64,000 nt of DNA from Denitromonas iodatirespirans (GCF_018524365.1 NZ_JAEKFT010000009.1:96344-160343); one strand, 5' to 3'. Shown: positions 27,404 to 40,685, counted from the stretch's first letter. Program-made: numbers and translations. Notes: generated from the sequence alone by a model not told the origin.

Positions 27404-27775
27404 ATGATCGACCGAGTGATTGCCACCGACGCCGCACTGGCCCTGATCGAACGGCTCAAGGCCAAGCACGGGCCCGACCTGATATTTCACCAGTCGGGCG
27501 GTTGCTGCGACGGCAGCGCTGCCAACTGCTACCTGAAGGGCGAGCTCACCGTCGATGCCGACGTGAAACTCGGCGAGATCGGCGGTTGCCCGTTCTACAT
27601 CAGCCGCTCGCAATACGAGTACTGGAAACACACCCAACTGATCATCGACGTGATCGACGCGCGTGGCGGCGGCACCTTCTCGCTCGAAGGGCCCGAAGGC
27701 GTCTCGTTTCACACCCGATCCCGTCTATTTACCGATTCGGAGTGGGCCGAGCTCGAAGCCGCCGGCCTGGTCTGA
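27404..27775 (+). CDS. DUF779 family protein
   Basis: 123 residues from the ATG at 27404, which has AGGAG upstream (an in-frame ATG at 27374 lacks one and lies on the terminator). It contains HQSGGCCDGSAANCY and LGEIGGCPFYIS, the conserved cysteine groups of DUF779. Such genes commonly follow AcoD-type aldehyde dehydrogenases, suggesting a companion role such as metal or redox handling, but no activity is established. The cysteine pairs make a metal site conceivable. Confidence 0.85.
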   Translation: MIDRVIATDAALALIERLKAKHGPDLIFHQSGGCCDGSAANCYLKGELTVDADVKLGEIGGCPFYISRSQYEYWKHTQLIIDVIDARGGGTFSLEGPEGVSFHTRSRLFTDSEWAELEAAGLV

Positions 27776-27799
27776 CCCAATCATCGAAAGGATTGTTTC

Positions 27800-28120
27800 A
27801 TGCGCACCCACATGCTCATCGTTGCTGCATTGGCCCTCGGGGTTTCGCTGCCCGCGTCGGCCTCCTACGACATCGTCAAGAAAGCGCGCTGTGTCAGCTG
27901 CCATGCGCTCGAAAAGAAGATGGTCGGCCCGGCCTATCGCGAAATCGCCGCCAAGTACGCCGGCCAGGCTGACGCGCCCGCCAAGCTGTTTGCCAAGGTC
28001 CGCGAAGGCGGCGCCGGTGTGTGGGGGCAGATTCCCATGACGCCGAACGACGAGGCCAAGATCAGCGACGAGAACCTGAAGGCTGCGATCGACTGGATCC
28101 TGGCCGGCGCCGAGAAGTAA
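27800..28120 (+). CDS. Small monohaem cytochrome c (c551/c552 type)
   Basis: 106 residues including a signal peptide to about residue 21 (ASASY). Haem-binding CVSCH, the family motif VGPAYREIAAKYAG, and an axial Met in QIPMTPN. Class I soluble periplasmic electron carrier, possibly linking alcohol oxidation to a terminal oxidase. It follows DUF779 by 24 nt, so the two are probably co-transcribed, and ends at a strong terminator. Confidence 0.88.
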   Translation: MRTHMLIVAALALGVSLPASASYDIVKKARCVSCHALEKKMVGPAYREIAAKYAGQADAPAKLFAKVREGGAGVWGQIPMTPNDEAKISDENLKAAIDWILAGAEK

Positions 28121-28145
28121 GCCGACGCCGTTTGCCGGACCCTTG

Positions 28146-28198
28146 ACGGGCCGGTCTGCCGGGCTGATGCGCATCAGCCCGGCAGACCGGCCCGTTTT
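28146..28198 (+). terminator. Terminator with perfect 50-bp palindrome
   Basis: Two 25-bp arms (28146-28170 and 28171-28195) are exact reverse complements with no spacer; the centre is GATGC/GCATC and the stem begins ACGGGCCGGTC. TTTT follows. An unusually long hairpin for an intrinsic terminator. Confidence 0.8.
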
Positions 28199-28289
28199 GC
28201 GTTGCGCGGCCATCTGATGTGGACGTGCTCCGAGGGGCTTCGTATGCTGTAGACATCGGTCGGGACGACAAGACGGTTCGGGAGAGACG

Positions 28290-28895
28290 ATGCACGGGAT
28301 GCCGGCACCGCGGGAAATCATCGAGTTCGAAACGCCCCGTTTGCGCTTGCGTCAGTGGCAGGAATCCGATCGGGCGCCGTTTGCGGCGCTCAACGCCGAC
28401 CCGGAAGTGATGGCGCATTTTCCGTCGCCGCTGTCGCGTGCCGGCAGCGACGCGCTGGCCGAGCGTTGCGAATCGCTCATTGCAGAGCGTGGCTGGGGCT
28501 TCTGGGCGGTCGAACTGAAGGCCAGCGGCGCGTTCATCGGTTTTGTCGGCCTGCATGTGCCGATGGTGATCTTGCCGTTCTCGCCCTGTGTCGAGATCGG
28601 CTGGCGGCTGGCCCTGCCGCACTGGGGGCAGGGCTACGCGGGCGAGGCGGCGGAGGGCGTGCTGGCGGTTGGCTTCGGCCGGTTGGCGCTGGCCGAGATC
28701 GTGTCATTCACGGCCCTCGGCAATGCCCGTTCCCGGGCCTTGATGAAACGCCTCGGCATGCGCCAGGCGGGGCAGTTCATGCACCCGTCGGTGCCTGTCG
28801 GCAGCCCGCTCAGAGCGCATTGCTGGTACCACCTGTCGGCGCAGGTGTGGCGCGAGCGACAGCAGATGGATGAATTTTCGACAAGGAGCGCATGA
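28290..28895 (+). CDS. GNAT family N-acetyltransferase (RimJ/RimL-like)
   Basis: 201 residues. Starts with FETPRLRLRQWQESDRAPFAALNADPEVM, the usual opening of the RimJ/RimL-like GNAT group, has the acetyl-CoA loop LPHWGQGYAGEAA and ends with GNARSRALMKRLGMR. It transfers an acetyl group from acetyl-CoA to an unidentified amine or protein N-terminus. It runs into the VOC-family gene with a 3-nt gap, so the two form an operon. Confidence 0.85.
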   Translation: MHGMPAPREIIEFETPRLRLRQWQESDRAPFAALNADPEVMAHFPSPLSRAGSDALAERCESLIAERGWGFWAVELKASGAFIGFVGLHVPMVILPFSPCVEIGWRLALPHWGQGYAGEAAEGVLAVGFGRLALAEIVSFTALGNARSRALMKRLGMRQAGQFMHPSVPVGSPLRAHCWYHLSAQVWRERQQMDEFSTRSA

Positions 28896-28898
28896 CGC

Positions 28899-29306
28899 AT
28901 GAAACCTCGCATCAGCATGATCACCCTGGGGGTGCGCGATCTGCCCGCCGCCATCCATTTCTACGAAAGCCTCGGTTTTCCGCGCATGGAGTCGCCGCCG
29001 ACGGTGGCGTTCTTCACCCTCAATGGCACCTGGCTCGGGCTCTACGGGCGCGAGGCGCTGGCCGAGGATGCCCAGGTCAGTGCCGAGGGTGGCGGCTTTC
29101 CCGGTTTCGCACTGGCCCACAATCTGGCCTCGGAAGCGGAGGTGGATCAGGTCATGGCGCAGGCGCTGGCGGCCGGCGCCACGCTGGTCAAGACGCCGCA
29201 GAAGGTCTTCTGGGGCGGTTACAGCGGCTATTTCAAGGACCTGGACGGCTATCTGTGGGAGCTGGCCCACAATCCGTTCGCCTGGATCGGGCCGCGTGAC
29301 GATTGA
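28899..29306 (+). CDS. VOC-family (glyoxalase/bleomycin-resistance fold) protein
   Basis: 135 residues, two beta-alpha-beta-beta-beta modules. Begins MITLGVRDLPAAIHFYESLGF and ends GYSGYFKDLDGYLWELAHNP, the typical VOC signature with the metal-ligand Glu near the end. Members include dioxygenases, isomerases and drug-binding proteins; the exact role cannot be inferred. Confidence 0.85.
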   Translation: MKPRISMITLGVRDLPAAIHFYESLGFPRMESPPTVAFFTLNGTWLGLYGREALAEDAQVSAEGGGFPGFALAHNLASEAEVDQVMAQALAAGATLVKTPQKVFWGGYSGYFKDLDGYLWELAHNPFAWIGPRDD

Positions 29307-29335
29307 TGCCGGCCGGCAGGTGATGTGTCATATGT

Positions 29336-29364
29336 AACACCTGCTCCACATTGGAGCAGGTGTT
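29336..29364. repeat. Perfect inverted repeat between convergent genes
   Basis: Arms AACACCTGCTCCA (29336-29348) and TGGAGCAGGTGTT (29352-29364) with a 3-nt spacer. It lies between the converging VOC and cytochrome b561 genes and could be a two-way terminator, but it lacks a T-run and its core matches the repeat at 32382-32402 and part of 25533-25544, so a protein-binding site or a mobile fragment is also possible. Confidence 0.55.
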
Positions 29365-29380
29365 GCATCTTTGGACAGAA

Positions 29381-29914
29381 CTACTCCGCGCCGCGTCGAG
29401 CCGGAAGCATGCGCTGGAGTGTGCCGTCGCGTCGCAGTGCATGGCGGATCGCTGCCGCGACATGGAGCACGATCAAGGCCGCCAGCGTCCACGCCAGCAC
29501 CTTGTGGGTGCTGCTGAACAGCGCGTTGAGCGTCTCGTCCGGCCAGCCCGGCTTGGGCAGGGGAATACCGAAGAACTTGAGCGGATACTTGGTGAAGTTC
29601 ACCGAGGTCAGCCCCATCGCCGGGACCAGCACCAGCAGCGTATACAGCAGATGATGCGTGGCATTGGCCAGCCGGGTTTCGAGCCCGGTGAGTGCGGGAT
29701 TGGGCGGCGGGCGGTGGCCGATGCGCCAGCCCAGCCGGACGGCGATCAGCAGCAGGGCGAGCAGGCCGAAGGACTTGTGGATGCCGAAGGCCCAGCCGCG
29801 CTCCGGCCCCTTGGGCAGATCGGCCATCCACATCCCCCAGCCGATCATGCCGATCACGAGCACCGCCATGAGCCAGTGCAGGCCCATGGCGACACGCCCA
29901 TAGCGCGTGCTCAT
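29381..29914 (-). CDS. Cytochrome b561 family membrane protein
   Basis: 177 residues with four membrane helices. Helix 1 contains GLHWLMAVLVIGM, helix 2 HKSFGLLALLL, helix 3 THHLLYTLLVLVPAMG and helix 4 STHKVLAWTLAALIVLHV, giving the paired histidines for two b haems. It passes electrons between the quinone pool and periplasmic carriers. Its start overlaps the stop of the beta-propeller gene (ATGA), and it is last in the pedF-led operon, a suitable membrane link for PQQ-dependent oxidation. Confidence 0.88.
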   Translation of the reverse strand: MSTRYGRVAMGLHWLMAVLVIGMIGWGMWMADLPKGPERGWAFGIHKSFGLLALLLIAVRLGWRIGHRPPPNPALTGLETRLANATHHLLYTLLVLVPAMGLTSVNFTKYPLKFFGIPLPKPGWPDETLNALFSSTHKVLAWTLAALIVLHVAAAIRHALRRDGTLQRMLPARRGAE

Positions 29915-30861
29915 TGAATCACCACACCCCAGGGGAAGCTGCCGACCGGGATGTCCTTGATCGCCTTGAGGCTGGCGGTGTCGATCACGGTGACGCTGTC
30001 GGAGCGCCCGTTGGCCACGTAGAGCTTGGCGCCGTCGGGGGTGATCGCCATGTTCCACGGGCGCTTGCCGACCGGTACGGTGCCCACCACGGTGTTGCTG
30101 GCGGTGTCGATGGCCATCACCGTGGCGTCTTTGCCGTTGGAGACGTAAACCCGCTTGCCGTCGGGGCTGACGGTGATGCCGTTGGAGAACTTGCCGGCGG
30201 GGATCTTGGCGATCACGCTGTGCGAGGCCACATCGATGGCGAACACCGTGTCGGCCAGCTCGCAGGCGACATAGGCACGGCTGCCGTCGGGCGTGAAGCC
30301 GATGCCGCGGGGCCGTTTGGCGACCGGGATGTGGCCCACTTGCTTCATGGCGGCGACGTCGATCACGTCGACCTGTTCGGCGTCTTCGGCGCTGGCGTAG
30401 AGCCACTTGCCGTCGGGGCTGAATACCGCGTGCTCGGGGTTTTCGCCCTCGACCTTGATGTGCGCCAGCGTCTTGCCGGTGGCCGCTTCGAGCAGGGCCA
30501 CGCTGTTGTCCTCTTCGACCGCCGCGGCGAGCAGCTTGCCGTCGCGCGAGATGTACAGCCCCTCGGGCGAGTCGCCCAGCTTCCAGCTATCGACCGGTTT
30601 GCCGGAGGCCAGATCGACGACGATCAGCGCTTCGGTCGGTGAATTGGTGAGGTACAGGCGGCTGCCATCGGGCGCGATGGCGATGCCGCGTGGGCGCTCG
30701 CTGACGGTCAGCGTGCGGGTGACGGTGTCGTTGGCGGTGTCGATGACGCTGACGGTGCCAGACTTTTCATTCGGTACATAGGCAAACGGCGCGGCCAGTG
30801 CCAGGCTGCTCAAGGCGCTCAGCATCACGGTCAGGCTGGTTCGCAGCATGGGTGTTCTCAT
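29911..30861 (-). CDS. PQQ-catabolism-associated beta-propeller protein (YVTN repeats)
   Basis: 316 residues with a signal peptide (to about residue 22, ALAAP). Seven repeats of the YVTN type: AYVPNEKSGTVSVIDTANDTV, LYLTNSPTEALIVVDLASGK and so on, forming a periplasmic seven-bladed propeller. This matches the beta-propeller family found in PQQ-dependent alcohol operons. No catalytic residues are known. Start: ATG at 30861 with AGGAGA upstream; a later ATG four codons on is weaker. It may scaffold or protect the dehydrogenase or cytochrome. Confidence 0.85.
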   Translation of the reverse strand: MRTPMLRTSLTVMLSALSSLALAAPFAYVPNEKSGTVSVIDTANDTVTRTLTVSERPRGIAIAPDGSRLYLTNSPTEALIVVDLASGKPVDSWKLGDSPEGLYISRDGKLLAAAVEEDNSVALLEAATGKTLAHIKVEGENPEHAVFSPDGKWLYASAEDAEQVDVIDVAAMKQVGHIPVAKRPRGIGFTPDGSRAYVACELADTVFAIDVASHSVIAKIPAGKFSNGITVSPDGKRVYVSNGKDATVMAIDTASNTVVGTVPVGKRPWNMAITPDGAKLYVANGRSDSVTVIDTASLKAIKDIPVGSFPWGVVIQ

Positions 30862-30910
30862 GGATGTCTCCTCGTCGACGGTGAGTCCATCGATCGTTGT
30901 TTCAGGGGGT

Positions 30911-31762
30911 TCAAGGGGTTTGATGCGTGACGCCGTGCTCGCGGAAGATGCGGCCGAGCGTACCGTCGCGCTGGATGTCGACCATCGCCTTGGACAGCGC
31001 GTCGGCCAGCTGGGTGTTGTCGGCCTTGACGGCCATACCCAGTGCCCAGCCCTTGATGCGCAGCTCAGGCATGGCGACGGTACTGACGTCGATCTTGCCA
31101 GGCGCGCCCAGTGCGCCTTCGACCTCGGCACGCGACGCCATCACGGCGGCGATGGTGCCCGCCTTGAGCGCAGCGACCGCGTCGGCCACCGTCTTGAAGT
31201 GCACCACGTTGTCACGCAGCCTGCCATTGAGCACGCTGAGCAGGAAGTCGTCGGCCAGGCTGGCGGTTTCGACGCCGATCTTCTCGCGGGTGAACACTTC
31301 CAGGGCCGTGGCCGCCGAGCCCTTGACCGGCGGGACGCGGGCCGGATCGCGCGCCACGGCGAGCGATTCGAGATGATAGGGGGCGAAGATGCGGACCTTG
31401 TCGTTCTTTTCGGCCAGATACTGGTCGACCGGCACATGGAGCATCACGTCACCTGGCCGGGTGCCCAGGTAGTGCCCCTTCCACACCATGTTGCGCAGAT
31501 CGTCGTTCATGTCCTCGTCGGCGGCCACTTCGACGACATCGGCCGCCAGCCCGAGGCGGTTGGCCAACTCTCGGCCGATGGCGATGTCTACCCCTTTCCC
31601 CTTGTGGGAATAAGGCGGGAAATCGGCATACACGGCGATACGCAGGCGACCGGGCTGCTGGACTTCGAGCGCGTCGGCCGCTGCCGCGTAGCTCACGCCG
31701 GCAACCAGGCAGGCGGCCACGGCCAGACCGTGGCGGAACAGGCGGAAAGGATCATTCTTCAT
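30911..31762 (-). CDS. Quinoprotein-associated periplasmic substrate-binding protein (PedG/MxaJ-like)
   Basis: 283 residues, signal peptide to about residue 29. Type-2 periplasmic-binding fold: LRIAVYADFPPYSHKGKGVDIAIGRELANRLGL at the start, YLGTRPGDVMLHVPV in the middle, GIFREHGV-like ending (LGRIFREHGV). It belongs to the family that accompanies quinoprotein alcohol dehydrogenases (MxaJ/XoxJ/PedG). No transport partner lies beside it, so it probably assists enzyme maturation or electron transfer rather than import. Its start overlaps the end of pedF by 11 bp. Confidence 0.85.
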   Translation of the reverse strand: MKNDPFRLFRHGLAVAACLVAGVSYAAAADALEVQQPGRLRIAVYADFPPYSHKGKGVDIAIGRELANRLGLAADVVEVAADEDMNDDLRNMVWKGHYLGTRPGDVMLHVPVDQYLAEKNDKVRIFAPYHLESLAVARDPARVPPVKGSAATALEVFTREKIGVETASLADDFLLSVLNGRLRDNVVHFKTVADAVAALKAGTIAAVMASRAEVEGALGAPGKIDVSTVAMPELRIKGWALGMAVKADNTQLADALSKAMVDIQRDGTLGRIFREHGVTHQTP

Positions 31763-32183
31763 GGACAGTCTCCAACCAGGCGCGGATCGACCACATGGCC
31801 TCCTGTTGAAGAATACCTTCGAACGGAGGCATGTAAACCTTGCCATTGCGGGTGGCGCCGTTGCGGATGCGCTGCATGAAGATCTCGTCGCCCTCGGCGC
31901 CTTCGGGCAGCATGCGCAGGTCGGGTGCGATACCGCCGGAAATGCCGCCCAGCCCGTGGCAGCGGGCACAGTTCTGGTTGTAGGCGGAGTCGCCGATGCG
32001 GATGGCTTCCTTGTCGCCGCGGTAGGGGTTCTCGGCGAGCCACTCGGTGCCGATCTGCTTGAGCGTCGAGGTGTCGACGGCCTGGGGGGTGACGTCGCCA
32101 TGGGCAAATACTTGGCTCGACAGGCCCAGGGCGAGAATCGCCGCTGCGTGACGAAGCGGGCGGAGAGAGGGGAAGTGAGTCAT
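31752..32183 (-). CDS. pedF: Cytochrome c550 PedF
   Basis: 143 residues from the ATG at 32183, which has AGAGGA upstream (an ATG at 32282 would add 33 residues with no signal peptide at the start). Signal peptide ends near QVFAHG. Haem site CARCH, an axial Met in VYMPPFEG, and the PedF motif ENPYRGDKEAIRIGDSAYNQNCARCHG. It accepts electrons from quinoprotein alcohol dehydrogenases. First gene of pedF / binding protein / beta-propeller / cytochrome b561, under a sigma-54 promoter. It is a paralogue of the cytochrome at 15510-16022. Confidence 0.9.
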   Translation of the reverse strand: MTHFPSLRPLRHAAAILALGLSSQVFAHGDVTPQAVDTSTLKQIGTEWLAENPYRGDKEAIRIGDSAYNQNCARCHGLGGISGGIAPDLRMLPEGAEGDEIFMQRIRNGATRNGKVYMPPFEGILQQEAMWSIRAWLETVHEE

Positions 32184-32249
32184 GGCTGAGTCCTCTTGCG
32201 TGGGTTGAGTGCAATCTGCTGCGTGGTGGCAGCGCTGTGCCCTTCCCCC

Positions 32250-32265
32250 GCAAAGGCTGTGCCAG
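32250..32265 (-). promoter_or_regulatory. Sigma-54 promoter of the pedF operon
   Basis: On the minus strand: CTGGCACAGCCTTTGC, that is TGGCAC and TTGC with GG and GC 10 bp apart. The expected start is near 32239, some 55 nt before the pedF ATG at 32183. Confidence 0.8.
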
Positions 32266-32367
32266 TTGTTCGGGTTGGTCAAGTCTCATGCCACAGCGCC
32301 GGTCCGCACCGGGGGTCAGGCCTTCGTAAGTATCGGCTGGCATAGTAGTTGCGTGATGACGAATCAC

Positions 32368-32402
32368 CGGGACCTGTCCCGCTTGCTCCACCTTGGAGCA
32401 AG
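32368..32402. promoter_or_regulatory. Candidate enhancer: two inverted repeats upstream of pedF and AcoR-like gene
   Basis: CGGGAC / GTCCCG with 2 bp between (32368-32381), then CTTGCTCCA / TGGAGCAAG with 3 bp between (32382-32402). They lie 105-150 bp upstream of the pedF sigma-54 promoter and 70-105 bp before the second activator gene, a position suited to an enhancer that may also autoregulate the activator. Confidence 0.5.
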
Positions 32403-32473
32403 TGTTACGTTGATGAACAGGCCCCCATAACTATCAGAAAAAAAATAAGAAACGGCTGTACGGAGGAGGAGAT

Positions 32474-34480
<2,007 letters not shown>

Positions 34481-34595
34481 TCGGCCGGCGAGACGACGGA
34501 ACGCACAAACCATCCCATGACGCGATAGCGCCTCACGAAGCATCGATCCCCTGAACTGCTCGACCCCGGCCGGTGCCCGGCGAGCCTCTGTTTGT

Positions 34596-34621
34596 GCCCG
34601 GGCCGCCGAGGCGGTCCGGGC
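34596..34621. terminator. Hairpin between activator and transglutaminase genes
   Basis: GCCCGG and CCGCC pair with GGCGG and CCGGGC around a GA loop, with one G-T pair. It lies between convergent genes and has no T-run. Confidence 0.35.
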
Positions 34622-34634
34622 AGGCCACTCGGCG

Positions 34635-37955
<3,321 letters not shown>

Positions 37956-38359
37956 GGTTGGACTCCTGTAGTCGGTGGGGTCGGAATTCGGCGCAATGGC
38001 AGGTGGCGGGGCCATCGCTTTATCTGCTGCTCAGTACGATGCCGGCGCGCGCCGACGGGGCGGATCGGTTGATGGATGCGAGGCGGCCTCGGGTTGTGAG
38101 TCAGCATAGCAAGGATCGCGCTGCCGGGGAGGCCGGCCCGCGCGGCATTCGACCTGCTCGCGACAGGGCTTGTGCGTTGGCCGTTGGACTGCGGGGCGCG
38201 GTGGAGCTGCGGCATCGGATATCCGGAGAGACGCTGTCAGCGGGCTGTTCGCACACTTCGTGCCAGCTGTAAACGCTTGAAAACCGGTGCAGATCGCGGG
38301 ATTTTTCACCGTCGCGAGGCATGCCGCGCGGCCGTGCGCACCGATATGGCGCGCGATGC
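37956..38359. other. Intergenic region without recognised gene
   Basis: 404 bp between the transglutaminase start and the queD stop. It contains the GTG gene's ribosome site and presumably its promoter. No frame here looks coding, and no repeat or clear terminator was seen. Confidence 0.5.
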
Positions 38360-38809
38360 TCAGATCATGTCGCGGGTTGCATCGGCCCAGCAGTTGGGCG
38401 TTTCGAACAGGCGCACCCGCTCCAGGCGCAGATGGTTGCCGAAGGTGTCGCGATACTGGGCGTCGAGCAGGCGGAAGGCGATGACGACGAGGTTTTCGGC
38501 GGTCGGCACGGCGTCGAGCAGGACGGTCTTGTGGCCGGGCAGGGTGGCGAGGAAGTCGACGATCGGCGTGTCGCCACGATAGGCGAGGAAGGCGTGGTCC
38601 CACAGATCGACCAAGTGTTCCTTGGCGATGCGCTTGATGTCGCCGAAGTCCATGACCATGCCGTTGGCCGGGTTGCCGTCGGCGCGGATGATGTCGCCGG
38701 TGAGGGTGATCTCGATGACGTAGCGGTGCCCGTGCAGGTGTTTGCACTGACTGGCATGGTCGGGAATCCGATGGCCTGCGTCGAATTCCAGTCGGCGGGT
38801 GATGCGCAT
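38360..38809 (-). CDS. queD: 6-carboxy-tetrahydropterin synthase QueD-like
   Basis: 149 residues of the 6-pyruvoyl-tetrahydropterin synthase fold. Zinc-binding histidines in FDAGHRIPDH and CKHLHGHRY, catalytic Cys in the same CKHLHGH stretch, and Glu in the C-terminal part (LFETPN). QueD converts dihydroneopterin triphosphate to 6-carboxy-tetrahydropterin, the first committed step to queuosine. QueC and QueE are not in this window. Divergent from a radical SAM gene. Confidence 0.87.
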   Translation of the reverse strand: MRITRRLEFDAGHRIPDHASQCKHLHGHRYVIEITLTGDIIRADGNPANGMVMDFGDIKRIAKEHLVDLWDHAFLAYRGDTPIVDFLATLPGHKTVLLDAVPTAENLVVIAFRLLDAQYRDTFGNHLRLERVRLFETPNCWADATRDMI

Positions 38810-38889
38810 TGGTTTCCCCTTGATCTGGGGCCGAATTCTATATCATTGGGGCTTCCCAACGAGCTTTTTGGCAGGCGAGGATGGCAGGC

Positions 38890-39729
38890 ATGACGCAACT
38901 GAAGGTGTCGGATCACCGGCGGGATTTCGCAGGTATGACTTACGTCTATCCGGTGCTGTCGCGTCGCGCAGGCGGGGTGTCGGTCGGCATCAATCTCAAT
39001 CCCAACAATGCGTGCAATTGGCATTGTGTCTATTGCCAGGTGCCGGGTCTCGTGCGTGGGGCGGCGCCCGACATCGACCGGGCGCTGCTGCGCTCGGAGC
39101 TGACCGGGTTTTTGGACGCACTGGTCAGCGGCGACTACATGGAACAGCATGTGCCGGAGGGCTTGCGGACCATTCAGGACATCGCCTTTTCCGGCAATGG
39201 CGAGCCGACCAGCGCCAAGGCCTTTGCCGAGATCGTCGCGGATGTGCTGGCGATTCGTGATGCGGCCGGCCTGGCGAAGGTGCCGGTTCGCCTGATCACC
39301 AATGGCAGCCTGGTGCGGCGCGAGGCGGTGCAGGAAGGCCTGCGGCGGCTGGCGGCCGGCGGCGGGGAGGTGTGGTTCAAGGTCGACGGCGGGCGGCGCG
39401 AGGATATCGCCCGGATCAACGGTGTGGAGCTCGATCCGGCCTCGGTGTCGCGTGCGCTGGCGCTGTGTGCCGGGCTGTGTCCGACCTGGGTGCAGACCTG
39501 CATGTTCGCCTGGGATGGCGAGGCGCCGGATACGGCGGCGATCGATGCCTATGTGGACTGTATCGCGGCGGCAGGTGTCGATGCCTTGCAGGGGGTCTTG
39601 CTCTACGGCGTGGCGCGGGTCTCGATGCAGCCCGAAGCGCCGCGGGTGTCCGCGCTGCCGGAGTCGGTGTTGATGACGATTGCCGAGCGCATCAAAGAAA
39701 AAGGGCTGACGGTTCGCGTCAGCCCCTGA
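38890..39729 (+). CDS. Radical SAM protein of unknown function
   Basis: 279 residues from the ATG at 38890 (GAGG 9 nt upstream; an ATG at 38881 lies directly on GAGG and is less likely). The cluster motif is CNWHCVYC (CxxxCxxC), followed by IAFSGNGEPTSAK and VRLITNGSL, typical of radical SAM barrels. It is close to the COG0731-like Fe-S oxidoreductases and is not an obvious QueE despite facing queD. Substrate unknown. The end of the gene overlaps a hairpin that may terminate the HTH gene on the other strand. Confidence 0.8.
   Translation: MTQLKVSDHRRDFAGMTYVYPVLSRRAGGVSVGINLNPNNACNWHCVYCQVPGLVRGAAPDIDRALLRSELTGFLDALVSGDYMEQHVPEGLRTIQDIAFSGNGEPTSAKAFAEIVADVLAIRDAAGLAKVPVRLITNGSLVRREAVQEGLRRLAAGGGEVWFKVDGGRREDIARINGVELDPASVSRALALCAGLCPTWVQTCMFAWDGEAPDTAAIDAYVDCIAAAGVDALQGVLLYGVARVSMQPEAPRVSALPESVLMTIAERIKEKGLTVRVSP
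39700..39725 (-). terminator. Terminator for the HTH gene, overlapping the radical SAM gene end
   Basis: Stem GGGCTGACG / CGTCAGCCC (39703-39711, 39717-39725) with a 5-nt loop. Read on the minus strand it is followed by TTTTTC. It lies inside the last codons of the plus-strand gene. Confidence 0.6.
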
Positions 39730-39747
39730 GCGCCGGATCGGGTCCGG

Positions 39748-40047
39748 TCAGGCCTTCTTTGGTTTGCGCGCAGCGCGGGCTTCTTTCTTGAGCGTCTTGT
39801 ACAACTCGGGGTTGGACTTCTTCAGGTACTCGGCCATCTCCATGTCGTCACGCTTCACTTTCTCGATGTCGACCTGTTCGATGTGCACCAGGCGCAGCAG
39901 GGCTTGCACCGGGCGGGGGATGTTGCGGCCGCTCTCATAACGGGATCCGCCGCTCTGGGTGACGCCGATGCGCGACCAGAACTGGGACTGATTGAGGCCG
40001 AGTTTGCGCCGCACTTCGCGGACGTCGATCTTGTCACTGGATTTCAT
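39748..40047 (-). CDS. Small XRE-type helix-turn-helix regulator
   Basis: 99 residues from the ATG at 40047 with GAGGAA upstream; the longer frame to 40179 has no ribosome site. HTH region VRRKLGLNQSQFWSRIGVTQSGGSRYESGRNIPRPVQALL, then an acidic/basic helix and a lysine-rich tail (KKEARAARKPKKA). It lacks a sensor domain. Its target is unknown; the inverted repeat just upstream could be an autoregulatory operator. Confidence 0.75.
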   Translation of the reverse strand: MKSSDKIDVREVRRKLGLNQSQFWSRIGVTQSGGSRYESGRNIPRPVQALLRLVHIEQVDIEKVKRDDMEMAEYLKKSNPELYKTLKKEARAARKPKKA

Positions 40048-40087
40048 GATGGGTTCCTCGCATATCGATGTTGCGTATTTCACCGGG

Positions 40088-40136
40088 GTATGACCGGAAT
40101 TCCTGAAAAGAGTTCGATGTACTACTTTGGTCATAC
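40088..40136. promoter_or_regulatory. Spaced inverted repeat upstream of the HTH gene
   Basis: GTATGACC (40088-40095) and GGTCATAC (40129-40136) are exact reverse complements 33 bp apart, within the AT-richer region before the HTH gene. Possible paired operator for that regulator. Confidence 0.4.
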
Positions 40137-40568
40137 GACGTGGCGAGTATAAAAAACTCCATCGAAACCACACAAGCATTTTTTCGCAATCTTTGGCTAG
40201 TTCTTTTGAATATCTAATCAGGGTGGTCGGGACTGGTGCCTGGATATGCCGGCGAGCATATTGCTACCCTGGTCGGGCGCAAGCTGCGCCGTTGCAGGCG
40301 TTGGCGCTTTTCGAGCGAGCCGGGGCAGTGCAAACCGAGGGGCTGAAAAGGCTGCGAAAGCCCCGCTTTTAGCCGTTCGTCGGATGGTCGCCGAGTGTAT
40401 CAAAAATCACACATGGGTTGCCGGCGTGGGCACGGCGTCCGGGTCGGCATCTGATCGGCGCGCGTATTCCGTTGGTTGAAAGTTGATTTCACTTGACGGG
40501 AGCGCTTGCACGTTCCGGGAAGAGTGTGCTTGGTCGGTTGGGTGCTCGCGCAACGATTTTCCATAAAG
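40137..40568. other. AT-richer intergenic region before nqrA, no gene seen
   Basis: The 640-bp gap between the HTH gene and nqrA is less GC-rich than its surroundings and holds only short unlikely frames. Apart from the inverted repeat and the nqrA promoter nothing could be named. Confidence 0.4.
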
Positions 40569-40598
40569 TTGGATGCATGGCCCTTCAATCGGTAAAAT
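40569..40598 (+). promoter_or_regulatory. Candidate promoter of the nqr operon
   Basis: TTGGAT (40569-40574), an 18-bp spacer and TAAAAT (40593-40598). The expected start is about 40605, leaving an 80-nt leader before nqrA. Confidence 0.5.
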
Positions 40599-40685
40599 CG
40601 ACTCGTTTTGCTCTGGGGGGCGCCGTGATCTTGTCGATACGGCGGTGGCCCTGTTGCTCACTCTCAATCGATAGGTCACGTTTTC

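Noticed and set aside
38810..38889. preQ1 riboswitch before queD
   Set aside because: No aptamer-like stem and A-rich tail was seen in the 80-bp leader.
40127..40403. Short open frames in the nqr upstream region
   Set aside because: No ribosome site, no recognisable domain, and frames conflict with each other.
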